Part shown: one piece after another, positions 1-5,541 of the stretch
Numbering within the stretch: the first letter of the stretch is position 1
Layout: each line of letters starts with the position of its first letter
Origin: Clostridia bacterium
GTDB lineage: Bacteria; Bacillota_A; Clostridia; Peptostreptococcales; JAAYPU01
Length of the DNA stretch: 5,541 nt
NCBI GenBank assembly: GCA_022360735.1
Contig: JAKSCF010000390.1
Span: 1-5,541 of the forward strand
Reading direction: 5' to 3'
Notes under the pieces: model-generated
What the model was told of the DNA's origin: nothing
Databases searched by the model: none
What the model saw: the letters and a program-made list of their open reading frames with translations, nothing else
Translations under genes and position numbers: made by a program

Positions 1-3000
1 ACTACATTATCTCCCCCAATGTTTGTGAAAATAAATTTAATTGTCGACTTGTATTCAGGATACTTCTTATAAAACCCATCTGCAATACTATTTCTAAAGT
101 TCTCAAAAGTACTACTTTGGGGGGTGACATCAAAGAGTAACGTTTTACCTTTCAATCCACTTGGCAATAAGTACGGTGCATTATCATCATATCCTCCTAT
201 AAAATAATATTTAGTTGTACCATGTTGAGAATAATTTAATGCTGGCGTTTGATAGTTGTTAATATATTCTCGCTTTTCTTTCTTAGAATAATTCATAACT
301 CTTTTACTGCCGCCAAATTGCTGACTATCAGGTGCCAAATCCATATCCATAGGCTTAGTTAATACAGGAATATTAACACTAAGTGTTGCAAGCCCACTCC
401 CCCAATGGGGCGTATTTATAGTAATAAGCTTATTAACATATGAACTGCCATTTAGATTCTCAATATAATATCTTGAAACTAAACCACCATTGCTATGACC
501 TATTAAATCCACTTTTAACGTTCCACCCTCAATATTTCTATTATTATAAGCTGATTTTGTCGGATATACTGCTTTGTTTTCTTTTAAGTTTTCTTCAATA
601 AACCATTTAAGAATGTCTGCATTTTTCCAGTTAAAATCAATATTGGGGTAGTTCAAAACAAATAGGTTAACATTTTTTTCATATCCTTCATTACCGACTT
701 CTGCTAATTGATATGCCAAATTGTGTGGTTCATTTTTTTTATCTCCGCCTGCAACTATTTCTTTTATATCATGTGCCTCTGACGTGTAGTAATTTACTGG
801 GGAAAAAATAGTTTCTCCGTCGTTATATCCATTTGTATTAGTTTCTGATCTATTTATATTGCCGTAAGAAGTAACATTATTTCGGATATATTGGTAATTA
901 AGCGAATTTCCTTTAAGCTTCGTATGCCCTTCCCCAATTATTTCAGTCTTAGCACCAAAAAGCTTATAACTATTGTCCGTCCTTCCATGCAATAGAATCA
1001 CAGGTGTCCTAAAAGCTACTTTAGGATTCAAATCATCCGCATCACCGTATCCATCTCCATCCGTATCACCTACCGCTGGATTGCTTTCATATTCATAAAC
1101 TTTTATAACCCCATAGTTTGTATCTGTTATCGCTCCATTACTTACTTTTATAATAATATCGTCTAAATCCAGTTCCTTTACAGGTGTAACGCTTTTCAAC
1201 TCCTGTATATCCGGAATCCCATCCTTATCCGTATCCGTAATTATATCACCTTGTGTCGGCTCTTTTTCTAACTTTACCGGTATGGGGATCGCTCCGTCCA
1301 AATATATCCATACTCCGTCTTCTACATCATCTACTATTTGATTGGCAACTGCCATAAGTTCATCTTTGAAATCACCATTAATATCTGCATATATACCACC
1401 AGTTTGACTAAATAAATCATTATATGTTGATTCTAACCAGGATGAAGTTACCACTGAAGTATTGATTTTTTGGTTTTTTAATAATTCTATTTCATACTCT
1501 AATGATGGTATCCCATATCTGTTATCAATTTTATAGCCTGCATCCGTAATGAGTATAAAAAACTTACCTGCATTTGATCGCATATCAAGCAAACGAGCGG
1601 TTTCCAGTGCATCAATAACACATTCCGGTTCATCACCGCCACCATAAACATCTAGTGTTTTGATTACATTTTTATATACTTCGACATCTGAAAACCAATT
1701 TTTAGTTCCATTTTTATATACTTTTGTAGAATCCATTCCATCTTCTACAATATCCTTATATTCAACAAGTGAAAGATACGGAGCAATACCTCTTTCTTTT
1801 AAATGGTCAACAAAAGCGGTTGTATTATCTATAACATTGTTAATTTCATCACCCATTGAGCCTGTGGTGTCCATTATGAATACAATATCGGCTTGTCCTG
1901 TTGCGCCTGCCATTACAGTCATTTTTGTTGTATCTGCAGATGCACTAACCGACTTATGGGTCGAATAAACTTCCGACATCACGGTGCTGTGTTTGGTACT
2001 AAATGTTGCTATAGCTTTATTTTGATCACTATTATTCTGCATTGATTGTATTTGTTGGGAAGTTAGTACTTTTTTATTCTCTTTTAATGCCATTTCCTCC
2101 ATTGCCATTGAGATTTCGGTAGTTGAATGAGTCATTTTTGTTGGTAATGAGAAACCTAGTTCATTAAATAATTCTTCAACATCAAGTACAAAATATATGC
2201 CTGGTGAATCAATTTGTGCGGAAAGCATTTTATTCTTTCTGTCATAGTCTGTATGATAATAAATTGTATTCCCTTTATCATCATATCTACATATTATTTT
2301 TTTGTTATATACTTCTTCTGCTACTGTTATGGCAGAATCTGATTCTATATCTCTATTCAAGGAAAATGTTATCTCCGCACTTTCAAATTCTGCTCCACTT
2401 ATTTTAATAGGTTTACCTATGATGGAACGACTCTCTCCAAATTCAATACCCATATATTCACTAATAGCTGCCGTATTATTTACATTACCAGTTACGGACA
2501 ATGTTAAGGAAGGTATCGCATCATTATCTTCTAATAAACTGTTTGCAATATTATCTTCACCCACCGTTTGCCGTACCTTTTCCTCAGAATCTAAAATCCC
2601 ATTTCCGTCTGTATCACTCTTAATAGGGCTGAATCCCAATATAATTTCGTCAGCATCTGATAGAGTATCACCGTCTGTGTCCACACATAGGGCATCTGTT
2701 TTATATGTATTTATTTCCTCTCCATCTTTTAAACCGTCATCATCCGTATCTTTAAGAAGTGGATGAGTACCCAAGTTGTATTCTGTTAAATTACTCAATC
2801 CATCATTGTCCGGGTCCTCGTCTGCATCAGATACCCCGTTATCGTCACTATCAGCTTTTGTCGGTGACATATTTATCATATAATATTCAAAACCATCCGG
2901 CAAACCATCTGAATCCGTATCTCTATTATTAATGTCTGAATTTAACTTTCTTTCCAAATCATCGCTTAGTCCATCTAAGTCACTATCATTTTCTATTATT

Positions 3001-4439
3001 CCGGACCCCATACTTGTAACCATATAATTGACTTGATTTGACTCTTTTGTTTGACCATTTTTTGATTTGGAAATTACTTTGTATGCATATGTTCCTGCTA
3101 TAGCTTCCTTATTTATTATTATGGGATTATTGACATCAATTGTTGATATTTCTTCAAAATCCTTATCATTATGTTTAACGTTCATTGTATATGTACTCGT
3201 GTTTTCAGTGTTTGTAACTTTAAACTCTAATACCCCATTATCATCGACAAGTTCTAAATTAGGTTTTTTATGTGTTGTCTTGGAAGACGATGAAGAGCTG
3301 CGCCTATATGTAGTCTTAAAATCACCGATATTTACTTCTTCTACACTACTTGTGGAAAATTTACCGGCGCTTTTCAATTTGCCGGAATATACATAAAATA
3401 TTTCATAGTCTCTGCCTTTAGGCAAAATGGCTTCAAATTCACCTTTATCATTCGTTTCTGTAGTAAAATAGGGATTAGTTTTTATGTATACAGATTTAGT
3501 CTTTACATTTTTGTTATTAGCATCCTTTAATGTACCAACTACCTTCTGACCCTCTTCTAGTCCTATTTTAACATACGATTTAAAATCATCTCTTATGTTT
3601 ATTTCACTTCTAAAAGAAACTTTATTGTTAATTGAAGCGATTATGTTATATACCCCTTCTTTAAGTGTAATATTATAATTACCTTGTTTATCAGTTTTTA
3701 CTTTTTTTATTTCTTTGTAACTATCTTTTTCGCTTATAATTATGTCTACATTTTCAAGCGGTGATTTTTGATAATATGCTTTCCCTATTATCCCGGTACT
3801 TCCTCCCACAATTTCTAATGCATTATTCAGCATTACGACTGTTTCAGCTCTTGTTAGATTTCCTAAAGGATTAAATGTACCATCCCCATTCCCCTTAACT
3901 ATGCTTAGTTCAGATAAGGCCGCAATACCATCTTTTGCATAATTTGATATGTCATCTTTATCACTATATTGGTTAAGTTCACCTTCCATAATGATATCAT
4001 TGATATTTAAATATCTACTGACAATTATGCTTGCATCTTGTCTTGTAATAAAGTCATTAGGTCTAAAAGAATTGTCATTATACCCACTAATAATTCCAAA
4101 CTTTGATGATAGCATAACAGATTTATAGTACCAATGTTTTTGTGTCACATCTACAAATTTTTTAGCAGTTGTTTCTGAATCCTCTAGCATAAAAACTCTG
4201 TCAAGTAAAGAAATAAACTCGGCACGTGTTATATTATTTGACGGAACAAATGTTCCATCCGGATATCCTTTTACATATTCTTTTTCTATCCAGTCCAAAA
4301 TCACAGTCTCTGCCCAGTGCCCCTTCACATCAGAAATTACATTACTATTTTCATTAGCAAATGTAAATGTGCTGAATTGTGTAAAAAACATTACAATAAT
4401 AACTATTAAAGCTGTTGATTTCTTAATTGCTTTGTCCAT
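1..4439 (-). CDS. SLH-anchored secreted multidomain protein with Ca-binding repeats, VWA domain and lipase-type alpha/beta-hydrolase domain (3' end outside window)
   Basis: Unbroken frame of 1479 codons, from ATG at 4439 off the left edge. The start is supported by AGGGGG five bases upstream and an immediate signal peptide (K-rich N-terminus, hydrophobic core about 9-27, TFA at 26-28 before NENS). Three SLH modules follow (about 34-212), with TRAE, TRQD and TRAE motifs at 71, 132 and 196; SLH modules normally bind pyruvylated cell-wall polymer. Two Cna-B-like modules (about 217-375, with TDKQGNY and TNDKGEF turns), a serine run (381-386) and a beta module (about 392-475) come next. Seven DxDxDG-type Ca motifs span 485-617. 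The VWA domain (about 850-1045) has D857-T-T-G-S861, GGGD936EPE and ITD966. Two more Ca motifs sit at 1069 and 1125. The hydrolase domain begins near 1142 with LLHG (H1151) and has nucleophile elbow GHS1316NGG and TPHWGS at 1343. Likely a surface lipase or esterase; the substrate is unknown. The catalytic acid and His were not located. Confidence 0.93.
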   Translation of the reverse strand, partial: MDKAIKKSTALIVIIVMFFTQFSTFTFANENSNVISDVKGHWAETVILDWIEKEYVKGYPDGTFVPSNNITRAEFISLLDRVFMLEDSETTAKKFVDVTQKHWYYKSVMLSSKFGIISGYNDNSFRPNDFITRQDASIIVSRYLNINDIIMEGELNQYSDKDDISNYAKDGIAALSELSIVKGNGDGTFNPLGNLTRAETVVMLNNALEIVGGSTGIIGKAYYQKSPLENVDIIISEKDSYKEIKKVKTDKQGNYNITLKEGVYNIIASINNKVSFRSEINIRDDFKSYVKIGLEEGQKVVGTLKDANNKNVKTKSVYIKTNPYFTTETNDKGEFEAILPKGRDYEIFYVYSGKLKSAGKFSTSSVEEVNIGDFKTTYRRSSSSSSKTTHKKPNLELVDDNGVLEFKVTNTENTSTYTMNVKHNDKDFEEISTIDVNNPIIINKEAIAGTYAYKVISKSKNGQTKESNQVNYMVTSMGSGIIENDSDLDGLSDDLERKLNSDINNRDTDSDGLPDGFEYYMINMSPTKADSDDNGVSDADEDPDNDGLSNLTEYNLGTHPLLKDTDDDGLKDGEEINTYKTDALCVDTDGDTLSDADEIILGFSPIKSDTDGNGILDSEEKVRQTVGEDNIANSLLEDNDAIPSLTLSVTGNVNNTAAISEYMGIEFGESRSIIGKPIKISGAEFESAEITFSLNRDIESDSAITVAEEVYNKKIICRYDDKGNTIYYHTDYDRKNKMLSAQIDSPGIYFVLDVEELFNELGFSLPTKMTHSTTEISMAMEEMALKENKKVLTSQQIQSMQNNSDQNKAIATFSTKHSTVMSEVYSTHKSVSASADTTKMTVMAGATGQADIVFIMDTTGSMGDEINNVIDNTTAFVDHLKERGIAPYLSLVEYKDIVEDGMDSTKVYKNGTKNWFSDVEVYKNVIKTLDVYGGGDEPECVIDALETARLLDMRSNAGKFFILITDAGYKIDNRYGIPSLEYEIELLKNQKINTSVVTSSWLESTYNDLFSQTGGIYADINGDFKDELMAVANQIVDDVEDGVWIYLDGAIPIPVKLEKEPTQGDIITDTDKDGIPDIQELKSVTPVKELDLDDIIIKVSNGAITDTNYGVIKVYEYESNPAVGDTDGDGYGDADDLNPKVAFRTPVILLHGRTDNSYKLFGAKTEIIGEGHTKLKGNSLNYQYIRNNVTSYGNINRSETNTNGYNDGETIFSPVNYYTSEAHDIKEIVAGGDKKNEPHNLAYQLAEVGNEGYEKNVNLFVLNYPNIDFNWKNADILKWFIEENLKENKAVYPTKSAYNNRNIEGGTLKVDLIGHSNGGLVSRYYIENLNGSSYVNKLITINTPHWGSGLATLSVNIPVLTKPMDMDLAPDSQQFGGSKRVMNYSKKEKREYINNYQTPALNYSQHGTTKYYFIGGYDDNAPYLLPSGLKGKTLLFDVTPQSSTFENFRNSIADGFYKKYPEYKSTIKFIFTNIGGDNV
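1036..1235 (-). repeat. Second pair of Ca-binding motifs between the VWA and hydrolase domains
   Basis: DTDKDGIPD at residues 1069-1077 and DTDGDGYGD at 1125-1133 are the same motif type as the seven-copy block. They are separated by a roughly 47-residue beta-rich piece (VTPVKELDLDDIIIKV onward). They form the hinge just before the hydrolase domain starts (TPVILLHG). The VWA domain is therefore bracketed by Ca-motif segments on both sides. Confidence 0.82.
2589..2987 (-). repeat. Seven tandem thrombospondin-type-3-like Ca-binding motifs inside the SLH-VWA-lipase gene
   Basis: Residues 485-617 hold seven acidic nonapeptides: DSDLDGLSD, DTDSDGLPD, DSDDNGVSD, DPDNDGLSN, DTDDDGLKD, DTDGDTLSD and DTDGNGILD. 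They are separated by short stretches, several with an E-x-x-L/T-x pattern. Motifs of this type coordinate calcium in thrombospondin-type-3 and OmpA-like linkers, so this stretch is probably a Ca-stiffened spacer between the wall-anchoring half and the VWA domain. The sixth motif has T in place of the usual G. Confidence 0.88.
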
Positions 4440-4444
4440 ATTAG

Positions 4445-4450
4445 CCCCCT
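4445..4450 (-). promoter_or_regulatory. Ribosome binding site of the SLH-VWA-lipase gene
   Basis: AGGGGG reads on the minus strand, followed by the five-base spacer CTAAT and then ATG at 4439. The site fixes the start codon; no better upstream in-frame start precedes the signal peptide. Confidence 0.8.
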
Positions 4451-4456
4451 ATTACA

Positions 4457-4464
4457 TTGTCAAA
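4457..4464 (+). promoter_or_regulatory. Possible third Spo0A-type box in the leader
   Basis: TTGTCAAA matches the TTGTCRAA form of the 0A-box consensus. It lies about 20-27 bases downstream of the inferred transcript start. A site here could damp expression at high Spo0A~P. A single 8-base match in AT-rich DNA may also be chance. Confidence 0.35.
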
Positions 4465-4490
4465 TTTTTTATTTTTTATAAAACTCATTC

Positions 4491-4499
4491 ATTATACCA
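4491..4499 (-). promoter_or_regulatory. Extended -10 promoter of the SLH-VWA-lipase gene
   Basis: TGgTATAAT on the minus strand is a perfect -10 with the TG extension. The expected transcript start is near 4484, leaving a leader of about 45 bases. The hexamer 17 bases upstream (4514-4519, ATATAG) is a poor -35, which fits a promoter that needs an activator. The Spo0A-like boxes lie at exactly that position. Confidence 0.7.
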
Positions 4500-4518
4500 C
4501 ACTCGTCTCACTTCTATA

Positions 4519-4535
4519 TGTCGAACCATGTCGAA
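4519..4535 (+). promoter_or_regulatory. Tandem Spo0A-type boxes (TGTCGAA x2, 10-bp period)
   Basis: Two identical TGTCGAA heptamers lie at 4519-4525 and 4529-4535, head to tail and one helical turn apart. TGTCGAA is the core 0A-box recognised by the sporulation regulator Spo0A, and a tandem 10-bp arrangement is how the Spo0A DNA-binding domain is known to bind at abrB. Relative to the inferred start near 4484 they cover about -35 to -51, overlapping the missing -35. This favours activation over repression. Binding itself is inferred. Confidence 0.68.
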
Positions 4536-4604
4536 CTATCTCGGTTTATATATTATATGCCATTACAAATTCCTGCATCATTTCTACATCCAATTATAAA
4601 AAAT

Positions 4605-4724
4605 TTTGTGGAGCGCCTAAACACAGGCTATATGGAATTGGCCGAAACAGAAGCCGCGAGGGGCCGTCTCTCAGAAAACTTACCTCAATTGTATAGCCAA
4701 ACAGGGGACGGTTCTTCGTTCTAG
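4605..4724 (+). pseudogene. Coding-like remnant ending inside the palindrome; possible antitoxin-tail fragment
   Basis: The plus frame reads FVERLNTGYMELAETEAARG and continues to SQTGDGSSF, stopping at TAG 4722-4724 in the centre of the palindrome. This stretch is clearly richer in G+C than the AT-rich DNA before it and has the composition of a charged helical protein end. Upstream the same frame is low-complexity and unconvincing, and no ribosome site precedes ATG 4632, so it looks like a fragment rather than a working gene. The RLNTGYMELAE portion recalls the C-terminal helix of Firmicute MazE/EndoAI-type ribbon-helix-helix antitoxins (RRGYMEMAK in EndoAI, from memory). That link is weak, and no DNA-binding half or toxin gene is present. 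Confidence 0.3.
4626..4698. repeat. Imperfect inverted repeat (GGCTATA / TATAGCC) beside the first palindrome
   Basis: GGCTATA at 4626-4632 is inverted at 4692-4698. Just inside, AATTG (4636-4640) pairs with CAATT (4686-4690), giving 12 paired bases with a small internal loop around a roughly 45-base interior. The right arm overlaps the first three bases of the 54-bp palindrome. It could be an end of a small element or a folded RNA, or a coincidence. Confidence 0.4.
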
Positions 4725-4749
4725 AACGAAGAATGGTCCCCTGTTTGGC
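4696..4749. repeat. 54-bp palindromic repeat, copy 1 (REP/MITE-like)
   Basis: Two 26-base arms meet at a central TA. The left arm begins GCCAAACAGGGGACGG and the right arm ends GGTCCCCTGTTTGGC. The arms match at 24 of 26 positions; the only faults are the GG/TG bases next to GGGGAC. The core TTCTAGAA is perfectly self-complementary. There is no U-tract on either side, so a simple intrinsic terminator is unlikely, although the hairpin would be very stable in RNA. Palindromes with a CAGGGGACGGTTCTT-type core recur in many Clostridia genomes, some near IS200/RAYT-type transposases; this is recollection, not a search result. Confidence 0.88.
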
Positions 4750-4800
4750 CTGGACTACTATACAAATTTTAGACCGAGCGTGTGATAAACAACTCTTTTC

Positions 4801-5004
4801 TTACTTATTTTTTTTAATAGACCTTATAATTCTCAAAATAAATAATGTTAAAAACGCTAAAATTGTTGATATTCCTACACATGCACTTTTATCTACTTCA
4901 TTCAGATATTCTGGTAAAAAAATAGTGCCAAATGTTAATACTAATAATGCTATCAAAACTTCCCACCATTTAGCGGTCGTTTTTGACTTTAAAATATTCT
5001 TCAT
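4801..5004 (-). CDS. Small two-helix membrane protein, unknown function (67 aa)
   Basis: ATG at 5004 to TAA at 4801. A GGAGG lies at 5017-5021, twelve bases from the ATG, which is long but usable; no other in-frame start lies between them. The protein has a lysine-rich N-terminus (residues 2-12), a first membrane helix at about 14-31 (WEVLIALLVLTFGTIF) and a short acidic loop (PEYLNEVDK). A second helix at about 41-60 (CVGISTILAFLTLFILRII) leads to a basic tail (RSIKKNK). By the positive-inside rule this is a hairpin with both ends in the cytoplasm. I do not recognise the family. It sits alone, bracketed by the two palindrome copies, and shares its strand with the SLH gene but is separated from it by about 360 bases and that gene's own promoter. 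No toxin partner or antisense RNA is evident. Confidence 0.65.
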   Translation of the reverse strand: MKNILKSKTTAKWWEVLIALLVLTFGTIFLPEYLNEVDKSACVGISTILAFLTLFILRIIRSIKKNK

Positions 5005-5016
5005 TTTAAATAAAAA

Positions 5017-5021
5017 CCTCC
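5017..5021 (-). promoter_or_regulatory. Ribosome binding site of the small membrane protein gene
   Basis: GGAGG reads on the minus strand, twelve bases upstream of ATG 5004. The spacer is longer than the usual 5-9 bases, so translation may be modest. A stop-free alternative start closer to it was looked for and is absent. Confidence 0.5.
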
Positions 5022-5058
5022 AGCTTTTATGTAAAAACTATTGAATTTTAACAACATA

Positions 5059-5064
5059 ATCATA
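5059..5064 (-). promoter_or_regulatory. Tentative -10 of the small membrane protein gene
   Basis: TATGAT on the minus strand, about 55 bases upstream of the ATG, is a one-mismatch -10. The hexamer 17 bases upstream (CATGTT) is poor. This is the best candidate in the AT-rich stretch but is not distinctive. Confidence 0.25.
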
Positions 5065-5343
5065 CCATAATTTAGCAAAAAAACATGGGGTTATTTTGCT
5101 ACAGATTGACATGGTCTTTACATGCAAATGAGAATATCCTTTTAGGGAAATTCACTTTTTCATTTTAGTAGTGTGGTTTTTCATAAAGTTTGGGAGTATA
5201 AGTAAAAACATTGAAAAATACAACTACTCTCAATTAGCTTCCGTATATTGCCATAATAACATTTTATTCCGAGTTGTACAATACTCTGAACAAAATTTTT
5301 CAAAAAACTACTCTAAATTTTCTACCAAGCTAGACATCCAATT
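5065..5343. other. AT-rich intergenic stretch without a supported gene
   Basis: I see no credible gene here. A plus frame opening at GTG 5171 lacks a ribosome site and has low-complexity Lys/Asn/Ser/Phe content. A TTGACA at 5106-5111 has no well-placed -10 downstream. A short direct repeat, ACTACTCT followed by CAATT or AAATT, occurs near 5223 and 5307. It is too short to interpret. Confidence 0.55.
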
Positions 5344-5541
5344 CTATCGAATAACTATAGTGCCATGGCTTAACGAGCCAAGCAGGGGGCGGTCCTTCGT
5401 TCTAGAATGAAGAACCCTCCCCTGTTTGGCCTTTGAAATAAACCAATCTAAGTTCTCTTGTAAAGGCTCTATCCTGCTTGGCATCTCTTCTAACGATTGA
5501 TAAATGAATGGGCCCATTTCTCGCCGCTTTACCCCATATGA
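5344..5541 (-). CDS. 3' part of an unrecognised gene whose frame runs through palindrome copy 2
   Basis: Open from the right edge, 65 codons to TAG at 5344-5346. The first 40 residues read like real protein: they begin SYGVKRREMGPFIYQ, include EEMPSRIEPLQENLDWF, and end ISKAKQ. From residue 38 the frame is the palindrome itself (AKQGRVLHSRTKDRPLLGS), and the last ten codons are AT-rich flank. Either the repeat inserted near the end of a gene and supplied a new C-terminus, or this is a decayed remnant. No family is recognised from the visible part. The start and most of the gene lie outside the window. Confidence 0.4.
   Translation of the reverse strand, partial: SYGVKRREMGPFIYQSLEEMPSRIEPLQENLDWFISKAKQGRVLHSRTKDRPLLGSLSHGTIVIR
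5377..5430. repeat. 54-bp palindromic repeat, copy 2 (REP/MITE-like)
   Basis: Same length, same TA centre and same GCC...GGC ends as copy 1, with 47 of 54 bases identical, and spaced 681 bases from it start to start. It is less symmetrical: the two arms differ at five positions, three of which would still pair as G-U in RNA (positions 6, 13 and 24 of the left arm). Both copies are followed on the right by CT after GGC. The right flank is coding-like on the minus strand. Confidence 0.85.

Noticed and set aside
1660..3396. Several plus-strand open frames opposite the large gene (for example 1660-1968, 2302-2766, 3067-3396)
   Set aside because: They are antisense shadows of a continuous 1479-codon frame with clear domains. 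They are Ser/Leu/Ile-rich and have no ribosome sites.
4369..4599. Plus-strand open frames over 4369-4599 as a divergent small gene
   Set aside because: They overlap the signal-peptide codons and promoter of the large gene on the other strand, lack a ribosome site, and encode AT-driven Tyr/Ile/His-rich sequence.
4696..4749. Palindrome as a rho-independent terminator
   Set aside because: The stem is long and strong, but no T-run follows on either strand. The second near-identical copy elsewhere fits a dispersed repeat better. Some termination by the hairpin cannot be excluded.
4733..5044. Plus-strand open frame of 103 codons
   Set aside because: It runs antisense to the small membrane gene and starts inside the palindrome. 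The minus-strand frame has a GGAGG and a sensible membrane topology.
5106..5134. TTGACA at 5106-5111 as a plus-strand promoter
   Set aside because: No -10-like hexamer lies at 16-18 bases (the sequence there is TGAGAA), and no gene follows on that strand.
5171..5410. Plus-strand open frame starting at GTG and ending in palindrome copy 2
   Set aside because: No ribosome site, low-complexity AT-rich composition, and no recognisable domain or hydrophobic pattern.
4696..5430. Two similar repeats as a minimal CRISPR array
   Set aside because: There are only two copies, 681 bases apart, fully palindromic, with a gene between them and no regular spacers or cas genes.

Overview
The window looks like a low-GC, Gram-positive, probably spore-forming Clostridia-type genome. 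The evidence is AT-rich DNA, purine-rich Shine-Dalgarno sites, an S-layer-homology (SLH) surface protein, and two exact TGTCGAA Spo0A-type boxes in front of its gene. No 16S or other taxonomic marker is present, so the genus cannot be named.

Positions 1-4439 are filled by one uninterrupted minus-strand reading frame. It starts at 4439 and runs off the left edge after 1479 codons. The protein is a secreted, cell-wall-anchored modular giant: signal peptide, three SLH modules, two Cna-B/carboxypeptidase-regulatory-like beta modules, a Ser/Lys linker and a beta-sandwich module. These are followed by seven thrombospondin-type-3-like Ca-binding motifs, another beta region, a von Willebrand A (VWA) domain, two more Ca motifs, and an alpha/beta-hydrolase (lipase) domain with a GHSNGG nucleophile elbow. 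The acid and His of the triad lie beyond the window or cannot be placed.

Positions 4440-4540 are its control region: an AGGGGG ribosome site, an extended -10 (TGgTATAAT), and two head-to-tail Spo0A-like boxes spaced exactly 10 bp where a -35 would be. A third Spo0A-like match lies in the leader. I infer stationary-phase or sporulation-linked expression.

Positions 4605-5541 are a patchwork. A short GC-richer coding-like remnant (4605-4724) runs into a 54-bp near-perfect palindrome (4696-4749). Next comes a small two-helix membrane protein gene (4801-5004, minus), then about 300 bases of AT-rich DNA with nothing convincing. A second, diverged copy of the palindrome (5377-5430) follows, and then an unrecognised minus-strand frame that enters from the right edge and reads through that palindrome before stopping. 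The two palindromes look like dispersed REP/MITE-type elements bracketing the small membrane gene. In both cases a coding-like frame ends in the repeat.

The strongest points for follow-up are the Spo0A-box promoter on an S-layer VWA-lipase, and the palindromes sitting on gene ends.
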